From the NCBI GenBank assembly GCA_046483585.1, contig JAWOCV010000248.1, positions 1 to 5,395 of the forward strand: a stretch of DNA of 5,395 nt, written 5' to 3'. Source of the DNA: Marinilabilia sp046483585 (GTDB taxonomy: Bacteria > Bacteroidota > Bacteroidia > Bacteroidales > Marinilabiliaceae). Below are positions 1 through 5,080 of the stretch, one piece after another. The translations under genes were made by a program, and so were the position numbers. The notes under the pieces are model-generated. The model was not told the DNA's origin and made no database searches. It saw nothing but the letters and a program-made list of their open reading frames with translations. Numbering within the stretch: position 1 is the first letter of the stretch; each line of letters opens with the position of its first letter.

Positions 1-1
1 C

Positions 2-754
2 ATAAAAAGAAAGAACAACCTGTTATCGGTCTATTTCACGGCAGGTTTTCCCGAACTTGAAAGCACCATCCCGGTGTTGAAAGCTCTTGAAGCAGGCGGC
101 ACAGATTTCGTAGAAATCGGAATGCCCTATTCCGATCCTCTTGCCGACGGCCCCGTTATTCAAAACAGCAGTACCCGGGCATTAAAAAACGGCATGTCGA
201 TAAAAGTCCTGTTTGACCAACTTAAAAATGTCACCTCAACAGTAAAAATGCCTCTGGTCTTAATGGGATACCTGAACCCAATTCTCAAATTCGGGATCGA
301 AGAATTTATCGAAAAATGCCGGAAGACAGGGATCAGCGGACTAATTATTCCAGATCTGCCTTATGAAAGTTATCTTGAAAAGTACGAACCACTTTTTACG
401 GAAAAGAAGATCAGCAATATTTTCCTGATCACCCCCCAAACACCGGAAGAAAGGATACGCAAGCTCGATAAGGCTTCTACTTCATTTCTTTACATGGTGT
501 CTTCGGCCGCCGTAACGGGGGCAAGGGACGGGCTCTCTACACAACAGATAGAGTATTTCGAAAGGATCAATACTCTGGAATTGAAAACGCCCCGAATGGT
601 GGGATTCGGCATCAGTAATCACGAAACTTACCGCCAGGTCTGTCAATATGCCCACGGGGCCATTGTCGGAAGCGCTTTTATAAAGCACCTCGAACAAAAC
701 GGTGACAACAGGGAGTCCATCATTGAATTCATTAAAAAACTTAAATACGGCTAA
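2..754 (+). CDS. trpA: Tryptophan synthase alpha chain, 5'-truncated by the window edge
   Basis: This enzyme cleaves indole-3-glycerol phosphate to indole and glyceraldehyde 3-phosphate in the cytoplasm and passes indole to TrpB. The frame is open from base 2 and gives 250 residues before the TAA at 752-754. The E. coli protein has 268, so only about 10-20 N-terminal residues are missing. Numbering from base 2, NLLSVYFTAGFP opens the TIM barrel. FVEIGMPYSDPLADGPVIQ carries the two expected catalytic acids: Glu38 (bases 113-115, like E. coli Glu49) and Asp49 (bases 146-148, like Asp60). Later family blocks are LYMVSSAAVTGARDG (loop 6), GFGIS, and GAIVGSAFIKHLE, which forms the phosphate-binding end. 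The GTG at base 74 lies inside the barrel (Val in IPVLKAL) and is not the start. No other trp gene is visible. A 736-bp gene-free gap follows, so trpA is probably the last gene of its operon, though I see no clear terminator. Confidence 0.97.
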   Translation: MKRKNNLLSVYFTAGFPELESTIPVLKALEAGGTDFVEIGMPYSDPLADGPVIQNSSTRALKNGMSIKVLFDQLKNVTSTVKMPLVLMGYLNPILKFGIEEFIEKCRKTGISGLIIPDLPYESYLEKYEPLFTEKKISNIFLITPQTPEERIRKLDKASTSFLYMVSSAAVTGARDGLSTQQIEYFERINTLELKTPRMVGFGISNHETYRQVCQYAHGAIVGSAFIKHLEQNGDNRESIIEFIKKLKYG

Positions 755-884
755 CAAACAACGGAGGAAATAGGGCAACAGATTTTAAATCATTACTTTT
801 GTGATTTGAATTGATTGGAGGTGAGGAAGCATTCCTTCAGAAAAATTCTCACTTTGTGCCCATTCCAATTCAGGAACATAATTA

Positions 885-1099
885 GTGTTTGTCCATAAAG
901 TACCATTTACTTCGTTACGCCTGCCTGGCGGGTTATAGAAAAGAAACATGCTGGTGTTTTGATTTAAAACAACTTAATCAGATGGTTACTTTTTTACAAA
1001 ACGGCAGACAGGCTTGCCCGAAAATTACTCATTTACTCAGGTAAACTCCGTATTTTCGGGCTGCGCAAGCCTTGAAACCGGCACTTTCTGAACAAACAC
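885..1099. mobile_element. MITE-like element with imperfect terminal inverted repeats
   Basis: The left end, 885-904 (GTGTTTGTCCATAAAGTACC), and the reverse complement of 1080-1099 (GTGTTTGTTCAGAAAGTGCC) match at 17 of 20 positions. The 215-bp unit between these ends has no ORF worth the name and contains a large hairpin (1011-1071). It also holds G/C-rich motifs, GCCTGCCTGGCGGG near 919-932 and CGGCAGACAGG near 1002-1012, in otherwise A/T-rich DNA. Terminal inverted repeats, small size, no coding capacity and an intergenic position fit a miniature inverted-repeat transposable element mobilised in trans. I could not identify a clear target-site duplication in the flanks, so the exact ends are uncertain. 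An alternative is a decayed insertion-sequence remnant or a large structured intergenic repeat. Confidence 0.5.
1011..1071. repeat. Long hairpin/cruciform inside the MITE-like element
   Basis: The outer arms are GGCTTG (1011-1016) with CAAGCC (1066-1071). The main arms are CCCGAAAAT (1017-1025) with ATTTTCGGG (1052-1060), a perfect 9-bp match. A tip stem of TTTAC (1032-1036) and GTAAA (1041-1045) closes on the loop TCAG. A CTGCG bulge (1061-1065) sits on one side. The structure would form on either strand as RNA or as a DNA cruciform. No T-run follows, so I do not call it a terminator. Confidence 0.65.
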
Positions 1100-1273
1100 A
1101 TGACTAGAAACAAACGTTGCTTAATTTATAGACGGGAACTAATTAACCATTCTATAAACCTCAATAGTCCGTTAAACTTTTGCAGGTATTTGTTATTCAA
1201 TTGTTTAGATCTAAATGATTATTTTAGTTAAAACACGGATTACCAAAAATATATGAACCATCTTAGCCTGAAC

Positions 1274-1438
1274 TATTGACTTCGTCGAACTCCGTTTCAT
1301 AAATTATTTCCCTTATGAATAAAGTTCAGTTTAACCCCGACTTAGATGAAGTTAAACTTTTGAAAAAAGTTTTTACTGAATCTTAGTCGCTGTCGGAGAC
1401 AGGGATTATTTGTGAAACGAAGTTCGACGAAGTCAATA
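1274..1438. repeat. Second inverted-repeat unit with 26-bp arms
   Basis: The left arm, 1274-1299, matches the reverse complement of 1413-1438 at 25 of 26 positions, and a weaker, gapped match continues inward to about 1313 and 1401. Each arm contains the near-palindrome TTCGTCGAA (1281-1289; TTCGACGAA at 1423-1431). Inside, AGTTTAAC (1328-1335) pairs with GTTAAACT (1351-1358), and CTGTC (1390-1394) pairs with GACAG (1398-1402). The arms share no sequence with the element at 885-1099. Arm length, compact size and the lack of a sizeable gene suggest a non-autonomous mobile element or a decayed IS, but a large structured regulatory leader for the downstream gene is also possible. Confidence 0.55.
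1315..1386 (+). other. Tiny ORF (23 residues) enclosed by the 1274-1438 inverted repeat
   Basis: An ATG at 1315 opens a 23-codon frame ending in TAG at 1384-1386. Its product begins MNKVQFNPDLDEVKLLKKVF, which looks more protein-like (charged, alternating, helical) than most chance ORFs here. The same frame continues after the TAG for another 20 sense codons to a second TAG at 1447-1449. It could be the stub of a broken gene once carried between the repeats, a small peptide gene, or chance. I recognise no family, and there is no clear ribosome binding site, which is uninformative in this phylum. Confidence 0.15.
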
Positions 1439-1449
1439 ATCCGGGTTAG

Positions 1450-1476
1450 ATCTTAAATCTAAAAATCTAACGATCT
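1450..1476 (+). repeat. Phased ATCT array just upstream of the thioredoxin-like gene
   Basis: ATCT occurs at 1450, 1457, 1465 and 1473, giving steps of 7, 8 and 8 bases and ending 14 bases before the ATG at 1491. The flanking bases are A/T-rich, so each unit resembles ATCTAAAA. The segment also contains inverted pairs: TTAGAT (1446-1451) with ATCTAA (1457-1462), and GTTAGAT (1445-1451) with ATCTAAC (1465-1471). The placement suits a 5' leader or operator, but the sequence does not prove a function. Confidence 0.35.
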
Positions 1477-1490
1477 ATTAAACCTCTGAC

Positions 1491-2021
1491 ATGAAAATTT
1501 TAAAACTGATCACATTGTTATTATCCCTCTCTTTCGTGGTGACCGGCCAGGACAATGATGGTAACCGGGGATATATTGTTGAAACCGGCGATATGGCCCC
1601 TTCATTCACGGCTGACCTGATCAACGGGGAGACCTTTGATCTGGAAGAGCAACGGGGAAACGTGGTCATGCTGCAGTTTACCGCCAGCTGGTGTGGTGTC
1701 TGCAGGGAAGAAATGCCTCATATCGAAGAAGAGATCTGGCAAAAGCATAAAGACGACGGTTTGGTTGTTGTAGGTATCGACCGCGACGAACCCCTTGAAA
1801 CCGTGAAGAAATTTGCCAACGAAACCGGGGTGACCTACCCACTCGCGTTGGATCCTGACGCCGAAATTTTCAGCCTTTATGCAGAGAAGAAGGCAGGTAT
1901 CACTCGAAATGTCCTGATAAACAGGAAGGGAGAAATCGTCTTTCTTACCCGGTTGTTCAATCCTGAAGAATTCTCAGGCCTGGTTGAGAAAATAGATGAA
2001 CTCATGAAAAAAGAGCAATGA
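1491..2021 (+). CDS. Exported TlpA/ResA-like thiol-disulfide protein
   Basis: The 176-residue product has a thioredoxin fold with an N-terminal export signal and probably acts on disulfides in the periplasm. Residues 1-19 are a typical signal sequence (Lys2 and Lys5, then a hydrophobic stretch to Val17); cleavage near Gly19-Gln20 is plausible. There is no lipobox cysteine. The mature domain starts with GDMAPSFTADLINGETFDLEEQRG (about 33-56), the AhpC/TlpA entry motif. FTASWCGVCREEMP follows, with the redox pair Cys68-Gly-Val-Cys71. GLVVVGIDRDEP (90-101) and GITRNVLINRKGEIVFLTRLF (136-156) complete the fold. At the usual cis-proline position of GxP there is Thr138, a variant I associate with Bacteroidota homologues. 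The ATG at 1491 is chosen because it gives an intact signal sequence. The gene stands alone between trpA and hisH, flanked by repeat DNA, and has no evident link to amino-acid synthesis. Its partner or substrate cannot be told; tlpA-like or resA-like naming would be a guess. Confidence 0.9.
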   Translation: MKILKLITLLLSLSFVVTGQDNDGNRGYIVETGDMAPSFTADLINGETFDLEEQRGNVVMLQFTASWCGVCREEMPHIEEEIWQKHKDDGLVVVGIDRDEPLETVKKFANETGVTYPLALDPDAEIFSLYAEKKAGITRNVLINRKGEIVFLTRLFNPEEFSGLVEKIDELMKKEQ

Positions 2022-2070
2022 AACGAGCATCACAAGGTTTGTTACAAAAAACACGAATAAAACTCAATCA

Positions 2071-2122
2071 TGCCTGCCTGACCGGTAGGCAGGCGAGTTC
2101 CCTGTCTGCCGACAGGCAGGCA
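2071..2122. repeat. REP-like nested palindromes between the thioredoxin-like gene and hisH
   Basis: The first hairpin is GCCTGCCT (2072-2079) with AGGCAGGC (2087-2094), 8 bp perfect, loop GACCGGT. The second is CCTGTC (2101-2106) with GACAGG (2111-2116), loop TGCC. A longer alternative pairs TGCCTGCCTG (2071-2080) with CAGGCAGGCA (2113-2122), 10 bp perfect. The unit is much richer in G+C than its surroundings and occupies most of the usable space in the 133-bp gap, as REP/BIME-type repeats do. It could slow transcription between the two genes or protect mRNA ends. No T-run follows on the + strand, so a classical intrinsic terminator is not supported. Confidence 0.7.
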
Positions 2123-2154
2123 TCAGACCAAATACTTAAATCAATTATTTACGA

Positions 2155-2754
2155 ATGAATATCGCAATCGTAAAATACAATGCAGGAAACATTCAGTCTG
2201 TCAGTTTTGCACTGGAACGCCTGGGATATGACGCAGAGATCACCGGTGACCATGACGCCATCCGAAATGCCGACAAAGTGATCTTCCCGGGTGTTGGTGA
2301 GGCCAGCACAACAATGGCATTCCTTAAAAAAGAGGGGCTGGACCAGTTGATCCCTTCGCTGAAACAGCCCGTTCTTGGCATTTGCCTTGGCATGCAACTG
2401 CTGTGCAGCCACTCGGAAGAAGGCGACACAACATGTCTGGGGATCTTTGATGAACCCGTGAAAAAATTCATCGTTCCTGCCGATAGTCAGGAAAAATTCA
2501 AAATCCCTCATATGGGCTGGAACAATCTGACCCATGTCAAAGCTCCGTTGTTCGATCCGGGCCTGGAAAATGAATTTGTTTATTTTGTTCACAGTTTCTA
2601 CGTCCCCACAGGGCCCGATACGGCGGCCCAAAGCCATTACATTCACCCTTTCAGCGCAGCCCTGCAAAAAAACAATTTTTTTGCCACCCAGTTTCATCCC
2701 GAGAAAAGCAGTGATGCCGGGGAGCGGGTTTTGAAAAATTTCCTGAAAGTGTAA
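2155..2754 (+). CDS. hisH: Imidazole glycerol phosphate synthase, glutamine amidotransferase subunit
   Basis: HisH is the class I glutaminase half of IGP synthase. It hydrolyses glutamine and channels ammonia into the HisF barrel, where PRFAR becomes imidazole glycerol phosphate and AICAR. The 199-residue length is normal. The triad is intact: Cys77 in the nucleophile elbow GICLGMQLL, and His181 with Glu183 in QFHPEKS. The oxyanion-strand motif PGVGEA is at 45-50, and the HisF-facing segment PHMGWNNL is at 118-125. YFVHSFYV (143-150) is the usual core strand before the catalytic His. The start MNIAIVKYNAGNIQSV matches the family N-terminus, and an earlier ATG would add nothing recognisable. 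It is the first gene of the local his run, 40 bp before hisA, and is preceded by REP-like palindromes rather than by hisB, so any promoter should lie in 2022-2154, where I see no clear consensus. Confidence 0.97.
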   Translation: MNIAIVKYNAGNIQSVSFALERLGYDAEITGDHDAIRNADKVIFPGVGEASTTMAFLKKEGLDQLIPSLKQPVLGICLGMQLLCSHSEEGDTTCLGIFDEPVKKFIVPADSQEKFKIPHMGWNNLTHVKAPLFDPGLENEFVYFVHSFYVPTGPDTAAQSHYIHPFSAALQKNNFFATQFHPEKSSDAGERVLKNFLKV

Positions 2755-2794
2755 GAACGATCCGGAGCAAAAACTGTAATTTAAAGAACAGAGA

Positions 2795-3529
2795 ATGGAC
2801 GCAATTGAACTTATTCCGGCCATCGACATCATTGATGGCAAATGTGTAAGGCTGAGCAAAGGGGATTACAATACGCAAAAAACTTACAACGAAAATCCTC
2901 TGGAAGTAGCGATGCAGTTCGAAGACAATGGTATTCGGCGGCTTCACCTGGTGGATCTGGATGGGGCCAAAGCCGGACAGATAATAAACCATAAAGTACT
3001 CGAAAAAATTGCTTCCCGCACAGGCCTGGTAATTGATTTTGGCGGGGGACTGAAAAGCAGGGATGATTTGCGCATTGCCTTTGAAAGCGGGGCCCGCATG
3101 GTGACCGGCGGCAGTATTGCCGTAAAAGACCCGGAAGAATTCACAAGCTGGATCCAACAATACGGACCGGAAAAAATCATCCTCGGATCGGATGCCAAAG
3201 ACCGGAGAATTGCCGTTTCGGGATGGACCGAGACCTCAGAAACAGATCTGTTCGCTTTCCTTGAAGATTACACCGGCAAAGGCATCACTAAAACAATTTG
3301 CACCGACATCAGCAAAGACGGGATGCTGGAAGGGCCATCAACCGATCTTTACAAAGATATCCTTCAGCAGTTTCCTGATCTTTTCCTGATTGCCAGCGGG
3401 GGAATCAGCAGCATGAAAGACATAGAAGAACTTGAAAAGACAGGTGTTCCGGCTGTCATTTTTGGCAAAGCCATTTATGAGGGCAAAATTGGAATGGAAG
3501 AGATCAGGAGGAAGGTGGTAAGTGGGTGA
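2795..3529 (+). CDS. hisA: ProFAR isomerase (phosphoribosylformimino-AICAR-P isomerase)
   Basis: HisA performs the Amadori rearrangement of ProFAR to PRFAR, the substrate of the HisH-HisF complex. At 244 residues it is full length, a (beta/alpha)8 barrel made of two similar halves. Asp11 in LIPAIDIIDGKCVRL is the expected first catalytic acid, and Asp133 in ILGSDAKD the second (like T. maritima Asp8 and Asp127). The phosphate-binding glycine motifs are DFGGGLKS (81-88) with GARMVTGGSIAV (99-110) in the first half and IASGGISS in the second. TDISKDGMLEGPS (170-182) is the strand-6 family signature. The ATG at 2795 places the first strand at the correct distance from the N-terminus. Its tight spacing to hisH suggests co-transcription. 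Confusion with HisF is excluded by the length, the GWTE block at 143-146, and a separate hisF downstream. Confidence 0.97.
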   Translation: MDAIELIPAIDIIDGKCVRLSKGDYNTQKTYNENPLEVAMQFEDNGIRRLHLVDLDGAKAGQIINHKVLEKIASRTGLVIDFGGGLKSRDDLRIAFESGARMVTGGSIAVKDPEEFTSWIQQYGPEKIILGSDAKDRRIAVSGWTETSETDLFAFLEDYTGKGITKTICTDISKDGMLEGPSTDLYKDILQQFPDLFLIASGGISSMKDIEELEKTGVPAVIFGKAIYEGKIGMEEIRRKVVSG

Positions 3530-3631
3530 ATTTGTTCTTGGAAATCGAAAAATACTATCATCCCTGGAAAAATCAGAAACTCATAATTTTTTCTATTCTC
3601 TCTTCTGCCTGTTAAATTAAAAAACTAAACC

Positions 3632-4387
3632 ATGCTTGCAAAACGGATCATACCATGCCTTGACATACGCAACGGGCAAACCGTGAAAGGGATCAAATTT
3701 CTCGATATAAAAGAAGTTGGCGATCCCGTAGAACTGGGGGCCCTCTATGCTCAACAAGGGGCCGACGAGCTGGTTTTTCTGGACATCACGGCCAGCCATG
3801 AAAAAAGAAAAACTTTCGCAGAATTGGTCCGGCGCATTGCCCGGCATCTTAATATCCCCTTCACGGTTGGTGGCGGGATCAGCGAACTAAGAGACGCTGA
3901 AGCTTTACTCAGTGCAGGAGCAGACAAGATTTCCATTAATTCTTCAGCTGTTCGGGATCCACAACTGATCAGCGATATGGCACACCATTTCGGGAGTCAG
4001 TTCGTAGTTGTGGCCATCGATGCCAAACAATTACAAGGCGAAGAATGGGTCGTAACGGTCAATGGGGGAAGGATCCCCACTGACAAACGACTCTTCAGCT
4101 GGGCAAAAGAAGCCGAAGAACGGGGCGCCGGCGAGATCCTTTTCACCAGCATGGATCACGATGGCGTAAAGCAGGGATTTGCTAACGAAACCCTGGCTCG
4201 TTTATCCCGTGAACGGAGTATCCCGATCATTGCCTCGGGAGGAGCGGGAGCCAAAGAACATTTCAAAGATGTTTTTACAAAAGGAAAAGCGGATGCAGGA
4301 CTGGCTGCCAGTATTTTTCATTTCAACGAGATCCCCGTTCCCGAACTGAAAAGCTATCTTAAAAAAGAAGGTATTCCCACCCGGTAG
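3632..4387 (+). CDS. hisF: Imidazole glycerol phosphate synthase, cyclase subunit
   Basis: HisF receives ammonia from HisH and cyclises PRFAR into imidazole glycerol phosphate and AICAR, the latter feeding purine synthesis. The 251 residues are the normal length. Catalytic Asp11 sits in RIIPCLDIRNG and Asp130 in VVVAIDAK; VKG with Lys19 follows the first. The residues expected for the ammonia gate at the barrel base are present as Arg5, Glu46, Lys99 and Glu168. Phosphate-binding motifs are FTVGGGIS (77-84) with ADKISINSSAV in one half and IIASGGAGA in the other. ILFTSMDHDGVKQGF (169-183) is the strand-6 signature. A 102-bp spacer separates it from hisA, longer than within a tight operon and without a clear promoter or hairpin. 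No lesion is seen. Confidence 0.97.
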   Translation: MLAKRIIPCLDIRNGQTVKGIKFLDIKEVGDPVELGALYAQQGADELVFLDITASHEKRKTFAELVRRIARHLNIPFTVGGGISELRDAEALLSAGADKISINSSAVRDPQLISDMAHHFGSQFVVVAIDAKQLQGEEWVVTVNGGRIPTDKRLFSWAKEAEERGAGEILFTSMDHDGVKQGFANETLARLSRERSIPIIASGGAGAKEHFKDVFTKGKADAGLAASIFHFNEIPVPELKSYLKKEGIPTR

Positions 4388-4415
4388 CTCATTAAATATT
4401 TTATTATCAATTTAT

Positions 4416-4423
4416 TAAATTTG
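4416..4423 (+). promoter_or_regulatory. Possible Bacteroidota -7 box upstream of hisIE
   Basis: TAAATTTG fits the TAnnTTTG -7 element described for Bacteroidota housekeeping promoters and lies 36 bp before the hisIE ATG in the 72-bp spacer after hisF. No convincing TTG/TTTG -33 element is found about 20 bp upstream, and the spacer is A/T-rich, so a chance match is quite possible. If real, it would give hisIE and the HD gene a secondary promoter. Confidence 0.25.
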
Positions 4424-4459
4424 TCGTAATAACCCGGCAGTCAAAACAAATACCAAATC

Positions 4460-5056
4460 ATGCAATTAGACTTCGCCAAATCGGAAAACGGACTGATCCC
4501 CGCCATTATTCAGGATGCAAAGACCAACGTCGTTTTGATGCTTGGCTATATGAATAAAGAGGCTCTCTCGGAAACCCGCAAAAAGGGCAGAGTAACTTTT
4601 TACAGCCGCAGTAAAAACCGGTTATGGACCAAAGGAGAGGAATCCGGCAATTTTCTGGAAGTGGTGTCCATCATCCCCGATTGTGACAATGACACGCTTC
4701 TGATCAAAGCCAATCCGGCAGGGCCGGTTTGCCATACCGGCAATGATACCTGCTTCGACGAAACCAACCGCGGCCATGTCGATTTCCTGACTCACCTCCA
4801 GGATCTGGTCGATAAAAGATTACAGGACATGCCGGAAGGATCGTATACCACTTCTCTATTCAACAAAGGCATCAACAAGATTGCCCAGAAAGTGGGAGAA
4901 GAAGCCGTTGAAACAGTCATCGAGGCCAAAGACAGCAACGATGATCTCTTTCTCAACGAAGTCGCTGACCTGACCTTCCACACACTGGTGTTGCTGACAG
5001 CCAAAGGGTATCGCATTGAGGATGTTGTGAAGATCTTACAGGAGAGACACAAATAG
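4460..5056 (+). CDS. hisIE: Bifunctional phosphoribosyl-AMP cyclohydrolase / phosphoribosyl-ATP pyrophosphohydrolase
   Basis: The protein removes pyrophosphate from PR-ATP (HisE domain) and opens the adenine ring of PR-AMP (HisI domain), yielding ProFAR for HisA. At 198 residues it has the size of the usual fusion. Residues 1 to about 105 are HisI: VLMLGYMNKEAL (25-36), FYSRSKNRLWTKGEESGN (47-64), and the metal-site segment PDCDNDTLLI with Cys75, Asp76 and Asp78. Cys91 and Cys98 complete the zinc-type cysteine set in PVCHTGNDTCF. Residues about 109-198 are HisE, an all-alpha MazG-like fold. KVGEEAVETVIEA (144-156) supplies the acidic cluster Glu147, Glu148, Glu151, and NEVADLTFHTLVLL (166-179) supplies Glu167 and Asp170. 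Both domains look intact. The third Asp often seen in the CDxDxD type of motif is Leu80, which leaves CDxD as in many HisI proteins. It lies 72 bp after hisF and 24 bp before the HD gene. Confidence 0.97.
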   Translation: MQLDFAKSENGLIPAIIQDAKTNVVLMLGYMNKEALSETRKKGRVTFYSRSKNRLWTKGEESGNFLEVVSIIPDCDNDTLLIKANPAGPVCHTGNDTCFDETNRGHVDFLTHLQDLVDKRLQDMPEGSYTTSLFNKGINKIAQKVGEEAVETVIEAKDSNDDLFLNEVADLTFHTLVLLTAKGYRIEDVVKILQERHK

Positions 5057-5080
5057 GACATTCCAAATCACATATATAAT

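Larger units (their letters stand above)
755..1490. other. Repeat-rich intergenic region without a convincing gene
   Basis: This 736-bp stretch separates trpA from the thioredoxin-like gene and looks more A/T-rich than its neighbours. It holds two unrelated inverted-repeat units (885-1099 and 1274-1438) and an ATCT array (1450-1476), listed separately. At 807-872 short nested complementary segments occur: TGAATTG 807-813 with CAATTCA 866-872, GTGAG 821-825 with CTCAC 848-852, and AGGAA 824-828 with TTCCT 832-836. None is followed by a T-run, so a terminator for trpA cannot be claimed. A 12-bp perfect palindrome, TTTAGATCTAAA, lies at 1204-1215. I found no tRNA or rRNA. Small ORFs here (for example 43 codons at 1100-1231) have no recognisable content. 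Confidence 0.8.

Noticed and set aside
74..754. GTG at 74 as the start of trpA
   Set aside because: The frame is open upstream to base 2 and encodes the conserved first barrel strand, so the real start lies before the window.
482..778. 98-residue minus-strand ORF over the trpA end
   Set aside because: It is antisense to clear trpA sequence and shows no recognisable domain.
794..801. TACTTTTG matching the TAnnTTTG -7 box after trpA
   Set aside because: No -33 element is seen and the next gene starts about 690 bp downstream, beyond two structured repeats.
1100..1231. 43-residue + strand ORF beginning at the edge of the MITE-like element
   Set aside because: Its composition is what A/T-rich DNA gives by chance (many Leu, Asn, Phe), with no recognisable motif.
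755..1490. CRISPR array
   Set aside because: The repeats are inverted or very short; there are no regularly spaced repeats of 25-40 bp with unique spacers.
1478..1669. 63-residue minus-strand ORF over the start of the thioredoxin-like gene
   Set aside because: It is antisense to the signal sequence and entry motif of a well-supported gene.
2071..2122. Intrinsic terminator for the thioredoxin-like gene
   Set aside because: The stems are strong but no T-run follows on the + strand; a REP-like repeat fits better.
2149..2859. 236-residue minus-strand ORF opposite hisH
   Set aside because: It is the shadow of hisH, whose catalytic triad is intact; the product has no domain I recognise.
2651..3160. 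169-residue minus-strand ORF across the hisH-hisA junction
   Set aside because: It overlaps two strong genes and shows no family features.
4792..5061. 89-residue minus-strand ORF opposite the HisE domain
   Set aside because: It is a Ser/Leu-rich antisense shadow of a conserved domain.
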